From Coriaria nepalensis (lineage: Eukaryota; Streptophyta; Magnoliopsida; Cucurbitales; Coriariaceae), in contig CP114499.1 in NCBI GenBank assembly GCA_027186245.1, positions 4,531,001 through 4,595,000 on the forward strand: 64,000 nucleotides of DNA, read 5' to 3'. Position 1 is the first letter of the stretch; each line of letters starts with the position of its first letter. This document shows positions 1 through 12,202 of this stretch, in pieces. A program made the translations under genes and the position numbers. A model generated the notes under the pieces. It made no database searches. It was not told the origin of the DNA and saw only the letters and a program-made list of their open reading frames with translations.

Positions 1-1921
1 GAAGTTGGACTTGTGATCTGAAGTTTGTATATTCGTTGGCTACACTCCTAGAACAATGGGAGGTTAGTTTTATAGTCATAGTTAAAAAAAATGTGTTTAT
101 ATCGACAAATACAACCTTTCTTGAACATGACTATATGATGAACTATAAACCTCATAGTAAGGTAGTATTAGAGGAATTGAATTTTGATCTGAACATACCA
201 TCTCAATCACCATCTGATGAACGACAACATCAGGAGACCACCAATCTTAGTCATAACAGTCTAGTAGCTCATCGTAGTGGGAGGATTGTGAGATAACCCA
301 TTCACTATGAACACAAGGTAAGAGTTCTAGTGTCAGACACAAACTAGGATAATCCATTAACCTTTAAGAAGGCAATGGATGATTCTTATAAGGATAAATG
401 GTAAGATGCAATGAACTAAGAAATGGAATCCATATATTCCAATTATGTCTGGGAACTTGTAGATTCACCTGAAGATTTCAGGCCCATTGGATGTAAATGG
501 ATTTTCAAGAAGAAAATAGGCATAGATGGGAAAGTATAGACTTTCAAGGCATGACTAGCAAAAGACTATGCCCAAATTGAAGGAGTTGATTATGAAGAGA
601 TTTTCTCTCTGATTGCCATGCTAAAGTCTATATGTATTCTTTTATCTAGTGCCGCTAGTTTAGACTATGAAATATAGCAAATGGATGTGAAGACAACTTT
701 TCTAAATGGCTATCTTGAAGAAAGCATTTATATGATGCAACCAGAAGGTTTTATGCAAAAGGGTTAAGAGCAAAAAATTTGCAAGTTGCTTAGAGACATT
801 AATGGATTAAAGCAAGCCTCTAGGTCTTGGAACCTAAGGTTTGATGAGACCCTTAAACTTATGGTTTTGAGCAAAATGTTGACGAACCATCTGTCTATAA
901 ACACATCAAAGATAAGAAGGTGGTCTTTTTAATTATTTATGTAGATGATATTTAACTCATTGGAAATGATGAAGAAATATTTTCAAACGTCAAGAAATGG
1001 CTAGCAGAGTAATTCCAAATGAAAGATTTGGGAGAAGCAAGCTATGTTCTAGGAATCTAAATCCTAAGTGATAGGAAGAACAAACTTTTAGCACTATCTC
1101 AAGCCTCTTATATAGATAAGGTGATCGCTCGATTCTTAATGCAAAACTCTAAAAAGGGTCAATTACCAACAATACATGGAGTAATTCTTTCTAAAGGGCA
1201 ATGTCCAAAGATACCTCAAGAAGAAGAGGAGATTAGACAGATTTCCTATGCCTCAACTGTAGGCAGTCTAATGTATGTCATGTTGTGTAAAAAACTTGAC
1301 ATTTGTTATGAAATAGAGATTGTAAGTTGTTATCAATCAGATCCTGGTTAGAACATGAGATAGCAGTAAAACATATTTTCAAGTATCTTTGAAGAATGAG
1401 AGACTATATACTTGTTTATTTAGGTGGAGACTTAAACCCCACTAGATATAGTGATTCTAATTTTCAATTAGATAGAGATAGTCGAAAGTTGACTTTTAGA
1501 TCAGTATTCACACTTGGTGAAGGACCTGTAGTCTGGGGAAGTATCAAACAATCCAGTATTGTAGATTCTACCATGGAAGCCGAATACATAGCAGCTTGTG
1601 AAACAACAAAAGAGGTAGTTTGACTCATAAAGTTATATTCCAGATATGGATAAACCACTAATCCTGTATTGTGATAACAGTGGAGCAATGGCTAATTCAA
1701 AGGAACCGAGGAGTCACAAGAGGGGAAAACAAATATAGAGGAAATATCATATCATCAAAGAGATAGTATACAAAGGTGATGTGACAATTATAAAGATAGC
1801 GTTGGAACATAATCTTGGGGATCCGTTTACAAAGACACTTCCAACGAAGTCTTTTAAGAATCATTTACGCAATTTAAGGATGACGGAGATATCTCACTTG
1901 CTTTAAGGTCAAGTGGGAGCT
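1..1921 (+). pseudogene. Decayed Ty1/copia pol (reverse transcriptase, RNase H)
   Basis: A copia polyprotein remnant, readable only by switching frame and passing stops. Around 480-620 it shows the start of the RT domain (IGCKWIFKKK, then a degenerate KA.LAKDYAQ). Near 680-760 comes QMDVKTTFLNGYLEE, then GLKQASRSWN at about 805-835 and the RT active-site motif YVDD at about 940-950. RNase H follows (VDSTMEAEYIAACE, about 1561-1605). The frame ends close to a purine-rich tract, AAGTGGGAGC, just before an LTR that starts TGTTGAGCATGG, as expected for the 3' end of a copia element. The 5' part (gag, protease, integrase) lies outside the window or is lost. Numerous in-frame stops mean it is dead. 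Confidence 0.93.
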
Positions 1922-2955
1922 TGTTGAGCATGGTGCTCTGAAAGCATGTGATGATAATTATTTTGTGAAATTAATAAAAGTGACATTTGTCTATATAATT
2001 ATTGTGAATGTATTATTATTGAATAATGTGTATAATAATTAATTGAATTATCCGTAACATATTAAAATATGGAATTTTTAATTGATGATTACTGGTACGG
2101 TCCGCTAGCATTGTGAATGCAAGGGACCTAAATTCGAATAACTGATGTAGATAAACATCTTAGTGGAGGCGCTTTATATAATTGGATTATATAGGACAAG
2201 ATTCGATATAAATTAATTTTTTATTAAAATATCATTAGCCATAAACAATTTTATTCATATCAATAGATAATTATACGCATATCAATATGATTGGTCATGA
2301 ACTCCTGCTTATTATCAACTGGATCTTTTGAATCACTCGTCATGGTTTGTTTGTAAAATAGGCTAAAGAATTTTGTTTTGGAGATTCATTGAGAGAAGTG
2401 GCTGGGAACGTGACTTACTAATTTGGAATCCAAACATTATTCATAGAAGATTGTATATTAGTTCTTTTAAGGGTTACTTTTGGAACTGAATGATATTGAG
2501 CTCAAATTTATAATTAAGTAATAAATTGACCATTTACTAGTGAATTAATTATACTTAAGGATAAAGAGATAATTAGAAGGATAACACGATAATTTTGACC
2601 AACTCTAATTATGAATCAATTTTTGGGGAATTATATTGCATGTAATGATAATATCAATGGACTACTAGAATTTGTTCAGTTATATATTCTATAATTGCAA
2701 GAGTGCAATCACATATTGTTAGTGGGATAATATTAGGATTAATAAATTAGATTTATTATATTAAAGAGTTTAATTAATAATTTAATTTATTAAAACTTAG
2801 AATTATAGGTCCATAGTTCTCAGGTCGTCTCTATAAAATATTGTATAAGGCAAGAATGATAAAAGTTAAAAAAGAACTTATTTGTAAGAAAATAGTTTTT
2901 GGAATAAATTTGTAATTATGAGATCATTATTATTAATTAATTAATTAAAAACAAA
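1922..2955 (+). repeat. 3' LTR of the copia remnant, truncated (LTR family A)
   Basis: It starts TGTTGAGCATGG directly after the polypurine-like tract of the pol remnant. It aligns over about 1 kb with the complete LTR at 8169-10043, sharing for example the block ACGGTCC(G/A)CTAGCATT and the run TATATAATTGGATTATATAGG. Similarity stops at about 2955, so the LTR end carrying the TATA box and U5 is missing. The same family also appears inverted at 62369-63958. Confidence 0.85.
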
Positions 2956-3079
2956 TTCATTGCGATGTTGAATCTCATGGTCTAAGTATGTTTGGTGGCA
3001 GTTTTGTTATCATTATTCTATTTGATGTCATTATATATCTCATGCATAAGGTATTGACATATGTAATCTATCTTGTTGT

Positions 3080-3910
3080 AGAAGAGTAAATAGTATGTTC
3101 AGTTTCATAAGAAGGTATGTCCACAGTATAAAAAGTTTGGAATACTTTATGGCAAGACACAAGTAATGGGAAGTCTCCGACATTCATCTAGTTAGGTACC
3201 ACCTAATAGAGAAGAAGAGCATGTACTGGTTGATGAATTCATTAACTCGACCAATCATTTTACTATGGGCACTCCCTTAACTCAATACGATGATGAGTTT
3301 ATACAGTTGCTCGATGATGTGGGTGGAATAAATGGTACGGGTTTTTTTGTGCCTATTGTTGAAGAAATCTTGATTTTTAGGGTTGCCATGTCTGCTGTAT
3401 TATGATACCAGCCTGCATGTACGGCTCCATCTTCTCTATCTCTAGGTCTTCTTCGTCCGCCTACCTATACAAGTGACGGCACATGGTATACACCAAACGT
3501 GTCAAAAGCATCTATATATCCTGCTAATCAGATAGCGCAAGAAAGAGGAAGTTAAAGGACGATAAACCTTTGCATATGGTAGAATACTTTGAAATATTCG
3601 CTACAGCGTCCGCAAAGAAAGCTGATACTTTTGAAAAGCTTGCAGATGCAAAGATGGCTTTTTATAAAAAAAAAATGTGAAGAGACACTGCAGAGTCGTC
3701 TTGGTCGGGTATTAGTCATCCACCTAAGGAGGAGGATATAATTAAGAAACATATGGCCCTATTAAATGGACTCACCATATTAGATATGAAGATGTATACA
3801 CTTGCAACCGGATATCTGAGCACCATAACTCATCGTGAAGTATTCCACGTATGCAGCGACAAGGATCGCCTAAGGGCTTGACTATCAAACCTAACTTTGA
3901 ACATGATTTA
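3080..3910 (+). pseudogene. Harbinger ORF1 / Myb-SANT-like accessory protein remnant
   Basis: Fragments resemble the C-terminal half of plant Myb/SANT-like proteins that accompany PIF/Harbinger transposases. There is a lysine-rich stretch (KRKLKDDKPLHMVEYFE, about 3550-3600), an alanine/lysine helix (ADTFEKLADAKMAFYKKK, about 3625-3680), and a tail (MALLNGLTILDMKMYTLATG then a TITHREVFHVC-like run, about 3750-3860). The tail matches the usual pattern in which a short 'D-x-x-Y-x-x-A' helix precedes an 'F-x-x-M/C' motif. Stops and frameshifts interrupt it. A Harbinger transposase remnant lies on the same strand 1.8 kb downstream, so both may come from one PIF element. The family call is from motif recognition only. 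Confidence 0.5.
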
Positions 3911-4625
3911 TGAAGACGTTATAGTTGTCAGAATGTAGGATCCTTCTTACTAGTTTATGTTTTTTTATGCTTATTTCCCTTAATATTTTGTAAGAACTAT
4001 ATATGGACGACTTTGGACAATTATTTTGTTTAAGGTAAGATTAGGAACCTTATCATTCGGTTTATGTGTTGTTGTTATTGGGCTTTATGATTAAGTTTTT
4101 ATAATTCGGTTTATGTGCTGCTGTAATACGGGATGTATAATGTGACATGGGGTATTATGTACTTTTCCATGTGTTATTATGGTTTTATTTTGTGGTATTG
4201 AATAGTCTAGACTAAATTTATTTTGATTTATAACATTCTTACATTTATTTTGATGTATTGAATAGTCCAAACAAAATTTACATCACTTTTTTTCTTTTGA
4301 TGTATACTATTATTACTTTTAAAAGTTGGTTAAATTTAATTTGAAATGTTATTTATACTATTAAAGATGCAAATGTGATATAACTTAATATTCTCTTCGT
4401 GTGATAGCACTATATGTTGTGTTAGGATTTACTACCCCATTTGAAGTCGATAGGTATGTGATAAAAAGAGTTAATAGCATTCAGTTTAAGTACAAAGAAA
4501 CGAATATATTATTTCATTGAGAAGGTGGAACCTAGTAATATTATCTGCATGCTATGAAGTAATATTTTTCAATCCTTTCATTATGAAGAAAAATGAATTC
4601 ACCATCCTTTACTATATAATATAGT
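3911..4625. other. AT-rich spacer, nothing recognised
   Basis: Low-complexity, T-rich sequence between the ORF1 remnant and the hAT-like element. No coding stretch or repeat boundary was seen. Confidence 0.6.
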
Positions 4626-5537
4626 TAGAAGTGGTAATATGAGCCAGCCTGAGCCCAAGCACAAACATGAACCCACTGGTTACGAGCTCGGGCCGGACAT
4701 ATATATTAGGCATGTGGGCTAGCCCACAACTTTCCCTTGCACATTAAGCAAGGTACTTGCATTTTATGCATAGACTTAGATATACCTTGCATAATATGCA
4801 AGTCTCATTTAATCTCTTTTTTTTTTCCCTTTTTTTTAATATTTTAAATTTGTATAATATAAAGAATTAAGATTTAAGTTGTTTAAGATTAGAATAATTA
4901 ATAATTAAAATTAAAAGTTAGAACCTACAAATAAGTGAAATAAGAAACATAAATAGTAAGTGACCAGATAATAAATATACAACTACAAAATAATATTACG
5001 ATATTTATTCAGCTTCCATAATAAGTGGTGGAGGACCTATAAAGCTGCAAAATAGTCCCAAGCATGGTGTCTTCTATAAGCTGGTCCAATTGTCCAACAG
5101 CTCCAGCTCATTAAACTCCATTATTTGAAATTTTTAAGACTTTAAGAGAATTGAGTATAAAAATATAAGTGAAAGATATATGGTATTTTAGGGGAGAAAG
5201 TGTGATGATATTATAGGATGAAATATGGGTATTTATAGGAAACAATGAAGGATATCTTATGTGCTAATGGAGGATTTTTTTTGTGCTATAAAACTTCTTT
5301 ATTGAGCTATAAATTTTTTTTATTAAACCATAAGGATTATTTATTATGTCACCAAACGTGTTTTGCCCAAGAACAAAAACAAATGTGTTTTTGGGCCCGT
5401 TCTTAATCGGGCTAGGGCTAGGGCTAGGCTGAGGGTTTTGAGGCCTGGCCCGAATAAAACTGGCCGAGACCAACCCGACCTAAATAGGCTTGAGCCTAAT
5501 GCGATATTGGCCAGGCTGGCCCGAATTTCTACCTTTA
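4626..5537. mobile_element. Non-autonomous hAT-like element, 912 bp
   Basis: The left end reads TAGAAGTGGTAATATGAGCC and, reversed, the right end reads TAAAGGTAGAAATTCGGGCC. Both continue into AGCC, with 17 of 24 terminal positions matching. The GC-rich subterminal regions (GGGCC, GGGCTAG, GGCCTGGCCCG) contrast with an AT-rich interior, as in many plant hAT families. Flanking 8-mers are aatatagt (4618-4625) and tatatatt (5538-5545), six of eight matching, fitting a decayed 8-bp hAT target duplication. AT-rich flanks make chance matching possible. There is no transposase ORF. Confidence 0.5.
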
Positions 5538-5629
5538 TATATATTGCTATCCTGGTTGATTATTTCCATCAAAATCTTTTTAAGTATAAAAAATTATTCA
5601 ATATTAACAATTTGTGTTATTCTAACTAG

Positions 5630-6530
5630 CACTATGATGGACCGCCCGTCATGATGATGAATTTTACTATAGCAGTGATGAAGAAGAATTTTATTCATTA
5701 ACAAAGAAGAACTGCAATATTTGCTTATGCTAGAAGAGATGACCGATGATTACAATGAAAACTTGATGCGGCTACTAAGGATGGCAATGAGAACATCATC
5801 ACTCATTGGTGTGCAATATGTATTACAACTTCTATCTGGTCTCCCACGAGTTTGCTATGAACAATTTCGAAAGGATAGAGACACATTTCTTAGTCTCGAA
5901 GAAAAAATTTTATTTAAGAGATTCATGTTAAGTTTGCTTAGAAGAAAAGTTGGCTATATTTTTGCTAATCATGGCACATAATGCAAATAATCGCTTGATT
6001 GCCGATCATTTTCAACATTCAACTTAGACCCTCTCCCAACACTTTTGAGCTATGTTATAGGGTATTTGCAAATATGGTTGACATTTCATGCAATGCAGTA
6101 AGCCATGTAGTCAACATGTGCTTTGGGAAACAAATAACAAGTACTAGTTATATTTTAGGGTATGACCCTTTCATGTTGATGACCAAAATTAATACGATTG
6201 TTACGACATATGAATAGCTGTGTATGTAGTATAACATATTTCCCTTCATTCATAATTGCATCGGTGCAATCGATGGTGCATATATACATGCGGAAAAAGT
6301 CCCTTAAGGTATGCAAGCAAGGTTTAGGGAACGAAAATCGGTACTGTCATGGAAAATGATAGCAGTTTGTGCATTTGATATGGTATTTACTTTTGTTCAC
6401 ACCAGTTGAGAGGGAACATCAAATGATGAAAAAGTTTTCCATGATGCAATTAGGAGACCAGAGAATAACTTCCCACTCCTAAGAGTTCGTAAACATATTA
6501 TCATTAAATTGTTACATTGTATGATAAAGG
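5630..6530 (+). pseudogene. PIF/Harbinger DDE transposase remnant
   Basis: In shifting frames the sequence reads a helix-turn-helix-like piece (LIADHFQHST, about 5998-6028), then the catalytic DDE_Tnp_4 core: NCIGAIDGAYIHAEKVP at about 6250-6303, carrying the first catalytic Asp in GAIDG. This is followed by FRERKSV, AVCAFDMVFTFVHT, and EGTSNDEKVFHDAIRRPE with a second acidic position at about 6412-6460, ending at ENNFPL. This order is characteristic of PIF/Harbinger (HARBI1/ALP1-like) transposases. Stops and frameshifts are present, and the third catalytic residue region after 6530 is missing, replaced by the copia LTR fragment that starts at about 6592. Confidence 0.8.
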
Positions 6531-6591
6531 ATGTACATATTTCTAACATGTTATGTATATGAGAGTCGAGTATTATGTCATTGACTCAAAC

Positions 6592-6692
6592 TTCATGCAG
6601 ACTAATTGAGTTAGCTAACTAACCATATAAATGGACTAACTAATTTACCTGACTAAGCAAACATAAAATTGAGTTTGAATAACATATAATCA
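6592..6692 (-). repeat. 3' LTR fragment of the minus-strand copia element
   Basis: The segment with GCAGACTAATTGAGTTAGC and GAGTTTGAATAACATATAATCA is about 80% identical by eye to the matching part of the complete LTR at 15693-15947. On the minus strand it starts TGATTATAT right after a polypurine tract (CTTGAGGGGAG) that follows the RNase H end. Sequence below 6592 no longer matches, so most of this LTR is lost. Confidence 0.8.
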
Positions 6693-6715
6693 TTATACTC
6701 CCCTCAAGTAGGTGG

Positions 6716-8168
6716 TTAAAATATGTTAAGAACACCGAGCTTGAAAAGAAGATGATGGTGTTGAGAAGAATCTAAAGACTTGGTTAACAGATTAGCTGGA
6801 TGATTAATAGTCTCTATGTGTGAAAGATAAATGAGGCCAGATTGGACATGATCACAAATGACATGGTTGTCAATCACAATATGCTTTGTATGTTCGTGAA
6901 ACATAGGATTACTGGTAATGTGAAGTGTAGCTTGGCTATCGCAGTAAAGTTGAATAGGTAGAGAAACAAGATGGCCAAGGTCCTTGATTAACTAGATGAT
7001 CCAGATAAGTTCAAAAGTAGTAGCAGCCAATGATCTATATTCTACCTCCGTTGAAGAACATGAAACAATAGTATGCTTTTTGGATTTCCATGAGATCAAA
7101 GAGCAACCAAGACTAATACAAAATCCAATAGTAGAACCGCATGACATAGGGCAAGAAGCCCAATCGCTATCACAAAAGGCCTTCGGCTTTAACTCAGATG
7201 CATAAGAGAATAAAATGCCAAGACCATGGTAACCCTTTTTGTAACGCAAGACACGTTGTGCAGTTGCAAGATGAGAGGCTTTGGGTTGTTGCATGAATTG
7301 GCCAAGTAATGTAGCTGAGTGAGAAATATCAGGACGGGTCATTGTGAGATAAATGAGGCACCCAAGAAGGCATTGATATGGTTGTGGATTAGCAAGAAGA
7401 GGATCATTAGCCAATTCTCTAAGCGAATGAAAAGCTACCATAGTGAGTTTAATATAATGTCCATAGGCATAGAAACTGGTTTGGAAGCCAATAGACCAGA
7501 ATCAATAAGTAGTTCAAGGGAATACTTGCGCTGATTAAGACATACACCCTTTGTTGATTGAGCTATTTCAATGCCAAGAAAGTAACGTAATAAGCCATGT
7601 CTTTCATGTGGAATTGAGAATGCAGAAACGCCTTAAGAGAAGCTATGAGTTTAGGATTACTGCCTATAATGAGGATGTTATCTATGTACACTAATAAGAG
7701 AGTAGTGTTAGATCCATCATGCTTAAAAAAGAGACCATAGTCTGAGCATGATTGTTGAAAGCTAGCAAGTAAAACAGCTTGAGTAAATTTTTTATTCCAT
7801 TGATGTGATATTTGTTTAAAGCCGTATAAAGATTTAATGAGCTTGCAGAATTTCCCAGGAGTTTGTTTTGGAAAACTAGGTGGCAATAACATAAAAATTG
7901 CTTCAAAGAGATCATACTACAGAAAGGCGTTAAAAACATCCATCTGATAAACACTCTAGTGCTTGATTGCGGCCAAGGAAATGATGGAGCAAACAGTCAC
8001 CATTTTTGCTACAGAAAGAAAGTGTGTCATGATAATCAATACCTTCAATTTGTGTATAACCTTTTGCCACTAAACGAGTCTTAAAAATGCTCTATAGAAC
8101 CATCTACCTTGTATTTGATTTTGTATACCCATTTGCAGCCGATGGGAATCTTATTAGAAGGAAGATCA
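6716..8168 (-). pseudogene. Copia RT C-terminal part and RNase H (minus element, downstream piece)
   Basis: On the minus strand, from 8168 downward, the sequence continues the reverse transcriptase begun at 10044-10130: IPIGCKWVYKIKYKVDG (about 8100-8147), then KLIKSLYGFKQISHQWN, the active-site region VYIDNILIIGS (YxDD degraded to YIDN), and LIYLTMTRPDISHS. RNase H follows (STEVEYRSLAATTFELIWI), and the end TINHPANLLTKSL lies near 6780. Frameshifts separate the pieces. The element is inactive. The upstream part of the same gene lies beyond the solo LTR at 8169-10043. Confidence 0.9.
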
Positions 8169-10043
8169 TGATGGGCATGGTGCCATAAAAGTATGTAATA
8201 AGTACATTTTTATGAAATAAATGAAAATGATATTTTTCTATATAATTATTTGAATGTGTATTAATATCATAAAATTATGAATTTATTTATGGAAGTGTAA
8301 TCTTGTATTAGTACAAGTGTAATCTTGTATTGGTACAATTTAATTATTGATGAATTAAATTATCCACAATATATTAAAGTATAAAAAATTTAATATGTAG
8401 TTGCTAGTACGGTCCACTAGCATTATGAATGCAAGTGATCTAGATTTGGATCACTAATGTAGATAGACATCTTAATGGAGGTGCTTTATATAATTGGATT
8501 ATATAGGATAAGATCCGGTATGAATTAATTATTTATCAACATATCGTTTGCCATAAAGAGTTCTATTCATATCAATATATGATCATATGCAGATCAATCT
8601 AAATCCTGAGTACTCACGAACTCTTGTTTATGTCAACTGGATCTTTTGATTCACTCATCACAGTTTGTTTGTAAAACAGGCTAAAAACTTTTTGTTTTGG
8701 AGGTTCATTGGGATAAGCGGCTGAGAACATGATTTACATATAAGGAGTCTAAACCTTCTTCATAGAATATTGTATATTGGATCCCTTAAGGGTTAATTCT
8801 ATAACTGAATGGTTTTTAGCTCAAATTTATAATTAAGTTATAAATTGATTGTTCATTAGTAGTTTAATAGTACTTGAGGATAAAAAGATAATTAAAGGGG
8901 CAAAATGGTACTTGATCAGCTCTAATTATGAATCAATTATTGGAAGATTGAATTAAATGTAATGATAATATCAATTGACCAATAGAGATTATTCAGTAAT
9001 TTGTTTTATAATTGTAAAAGTGCAATCTCATATTTTTAGTAGAATAATATTGTGATTAATAAATAAGATTTATTAGATTAAAGAGTTTAATTAATAATCC
9101 AATTTATAGAGCTTTGAATTATAGGTCCATGGTCCTCATGTTGCCTCTATAAAATACTATAAAAGTAAGAGTGACAAATATTGGAAAAGGACTTATTTGT
9201 AAAGAAAATAGTTTTCTGAGGCAAATATATAATTATGAGATAATTAGTATTAATTAGTTAATTAAAGAATTAATTAATTAAAAGATGTATTTAAATATAA
9301 TGATGAATTTCGAAATTAATTTAATAAATAATAATATATTTGATTTTGAATTAAATATGTTATATATAATATTAAATTGATATGAGATATTAATTTAATA
9401 TTAAGATTTGGTAAGTCAAATTTAAATTAGTTTGAGAAGTTAATTTAAAATTCAAATAAGATATGATATGACTTAAAATAGATAAAATTCTATTTTAAAT
9501 TAAATTTAAAAAGATTTGATCAAATCAAAGATATTATTAAAGATAATGATATAATTTAAAATAGATAAAATTCTATTTTCAATTAGATTTGATAAGATTT
9601 GGCCTTATCAAAAATATTACTAAAATATATCTCATGATTATCTTATCATTTAATATTATAATTAAATTATTAACTCAATTAATTTAAAGTGTTTAAATTA
9701 AAAATAATATTAAATAGAAAACCTAATAGAATCCTATAAATACATCATAGTCTAATTATTTCAAAAAGGCGAAAAAAATAGAGAAGTTTTTTCACAAAAA
9801 AAAAAAGAGAAAATTTAGTCGTTTCTACGTTCTCACACACGTCCTAGTATGTTGAGGATCGACCTGAACAATCGTGATGGGAGTCTCGACGATCGATTCA
9901 CATAGGTTAAGGTATGAATTTTTTTGTTTAGATGTAGGATTAATTTATTTATATATAAAGGATTATTAAAAATCTTCAAAAAAATTTTATTATATACTGG
10001 GATCAACAATCGCTTCCATGAATTATAAACTCATTTTCTAACA
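8169..10043 (+). mobile_element. Solo LTR, 1875 bp (family A), inserted in a copia RT gene
   Basis: It starts TGATGGGCATGG and ends CATTTTCTAACA. The 5' kilobase aligns with the LTR at 1922-2955 and the whole with the inverted copy at 62369-63958. The 5 bp before it are gatca (8164-8168) and the 5 bp after are gatta (10044-10048), a target duplication with one mismatch. Removing the LTR and one copy rejoins the interrupted reverse transcriptase frame (TWDVV to IPIGCKWVYK) on the other strand. No internal retroelement sequence remains, so it arose by LTR-LTR recombination. Its terminal about 40 bases overlap an apparent minus ORF end, which is an artefact of the insertion. Confidence 0.93.
9734..9742 (+). 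promoter_or_regulatory. TATA box of the family A LTR
   Basis: CTATAAATA follows the AT-rich U3 and precedes a putative R region. The inverted family member at 62369-63958 has TATATAAATA at the equivalent place (62671-62680, minus strand). Confidence 0.6.
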
Positions 10044-12153
10044 GATTAACCACATCCCATGTTATGTTTTTGTGTAAAGCTTCTAGTTCTTGTTCCATGG
10101 CCATTTTGCACTTCTTATCCTTAGATGCCTCATAAAATGATTGAGGTTCAATTTCATTTGCAATAGAGGAAACAAAGGCATGATATGGTGAAGAAATATA
10201 TGAATAAGAAAGTTGTGAAGAAATAGGGTACCTGATAGTGTTGTTCATGGAGCTTGTGGAAGGAGCATGATGCATGGGAATTGGATAAGCAGTGACATTG
10301 GAGCATGTATAATCACTTAACCATAGTAGACGGTGTGAAATTCTAGATGACCTGTGAATGGGAGCAACAATATATATAGAGGAATCTGAAATAGAAGTAT
10401 GCAAAGTTGGATTTGGAGGTAAGTTTAAGTTTTGAGTTATGACAGTGGGAACATAAGGGGTATTATGAGTAATAGGAACATCATCATCAAGGATATCATA
10501 TGAAAGAGACCATGAAGAAGGAAGAATATTAGGTGGATTATAAAAAGGATGAAAAGGAAAGTTATTCTCAACAAAATGAACAACATGACTTACTGTGAAT
10601 TGATGAGAGTTTAGAGTTAAGAGTTTGTAACCTTTCTGTGTATGTGCATAGCCCAAGAAAACACATGGAAAAGAACATGGACTTAATTTGTCACGGTTGT
10701 TCAAGTTAGAAGCATAGCAAAGACAACCAAACCTCTTGAGATGAAGAATTGAAGGAGGTTTATTGAAAAGAAGCTCATAAGGAGTTTTGTTTTAAAGCAG
10801 AGGAGTTGGAGTCCTATTGGGAAAATCGGTGGCCGCTAGAATAAAGTATGAAACATGACACATTAATAAGAGAATGTTTGTCTATTGTGCGAAGTTGCTT
10901 AGAAAAGTGATGGTAATACAGCCCCTGACATTCTTTACTAATCCCATGCATTGCTCCAATCAAAAGCCCTGAAAAATACACAATTTCAGATAGAAAATAA
11001 CTGAAAGGTTATTATCATTTGTCAGAGAAGAAACGGAGAGCAAATTATGCTAAAAATTGAGTATAAAGAGGACATTATGCAGGTTAAAGTGTCTGATATT
11101 TTTGATATTACCAGTATGTGTAGCATAGAATATCATTTCATTTGATAATCTTATTGATGAAGAGGCATCATTTGAGCATGGAACAGAATCTGTCAGTCCT
11201 TGCAAATAGCAAGTCATGTGATGGTTGGCCCCTGTGTCTATCCATGGTTAATCATTAGTGGTACTAAGGAAACAGAAGGAACTACCTGGAGAAGCAGTAG
11301 CAAGATTAGCACTTAAGGTTGATGGTGTATCTCTCTCTCTATTTAGTATCTGTATAAGTTGATTGTATTGCTGAGGGAGAAAGTTTGAGGATTGTATTGC
11401 AACTGCTGATTGGATTATGTCACTTAAACCTCTGCTTAAGTAACATTAGTTTAACCTTGCTTTTTGGTAAAAAGGCCTCTTACCTTTGTATTTTTTGTCC
11501 TCTTGTGGAAAACCAATAAGATTGAAACAAGATTCTTTCTTGTGCCCTTGTTTATGATAGTTTTCATACTCAACAGAAGATCTATTAGCATTAACTTGTT
11601 TGAAAGAATTGAATGCAATTACCTCACTAGAAGCAGCATTGTTATTTATGCTATGTTGTGCTTCATCTTCAATTAGTATTGCATATGCTTCTTCAATAGA
11701 TAGAAGTGGATTCATCAAACGTATTTGACTACGAAGTGGGATGTATGATTCATGCAATCCCATGAGGAATTGGGGAAGTTTATGTTCTTGATCATGTCGT
11801 TGGTAAGACTCATTATCAAGCAAAATCACAAATGCAGAGAACTCTGCCCATAGTTCTTTCAATTTGTTGTAGAATCCGGATATATCACTGTTTCCTTGTG
11901 TAATGTTAGCAATCTTGTTCTGGATTGTAAATTTCCTTGTGCCATTTACTTTCTCAAATCTCTTTTGAAGATCTTTCCAAACAAGATATGTATTAGAAGA
12001 ATACACTTCACCATTGTATAGTTCCATAGAAACAATGTTTAGAATCTAATTTAGTACATAGGCTTTGTAATGATCCCAATTTTGAGCCAATATTAGATCA
12101 TTTTCTAGTCTCGTACTTGTCTTTGTGACAAGTCCTACTTTGTTCTTCGCCAT
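10044..12153 (-). pseudogene. Copia gag, protease, integrase end and RT start (minus element, upstream piece)
   Basis: Minus-strand gag starts at 12153 (MAKNKVGLVTK), with an in-frame stop before MELYNGEVY. The gag core (VWKDLQKRFEKVNGTRKF, ITQGNSDISGFYNKLKELW) runs to a zinc-knuckle relic near 11500. The protease motif WIDTGANHHMT lies near 11240, with HNLLSVS downstream. Most of the integrase catalytic core is missing: sequence jumps to NRTPTPLL.NKTPYELL and the integrase C-terminal CVFLGYAHTQKGYKL at about 10640-10690. The reverse transcriptase then starts (MAMEQELEALH, TWDVVN) and is cut by the solo LTR at 10043. It is a Ty1/copia element, defective by internal deletion, stops and insertion. 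Confidence 0.9.
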
Positions 12154-12202
12154 TAGAATGATCATCATTGCTCTGCTCTAGGTATTATAATTATGTGATC
12201 CT

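Noticed and set aside
10003..10043. C-terminal residues of an apparent minus ORF (ending HGSDC)
   Set aside because: These codons are the end of the inserted LTR, not part of the copia protein.
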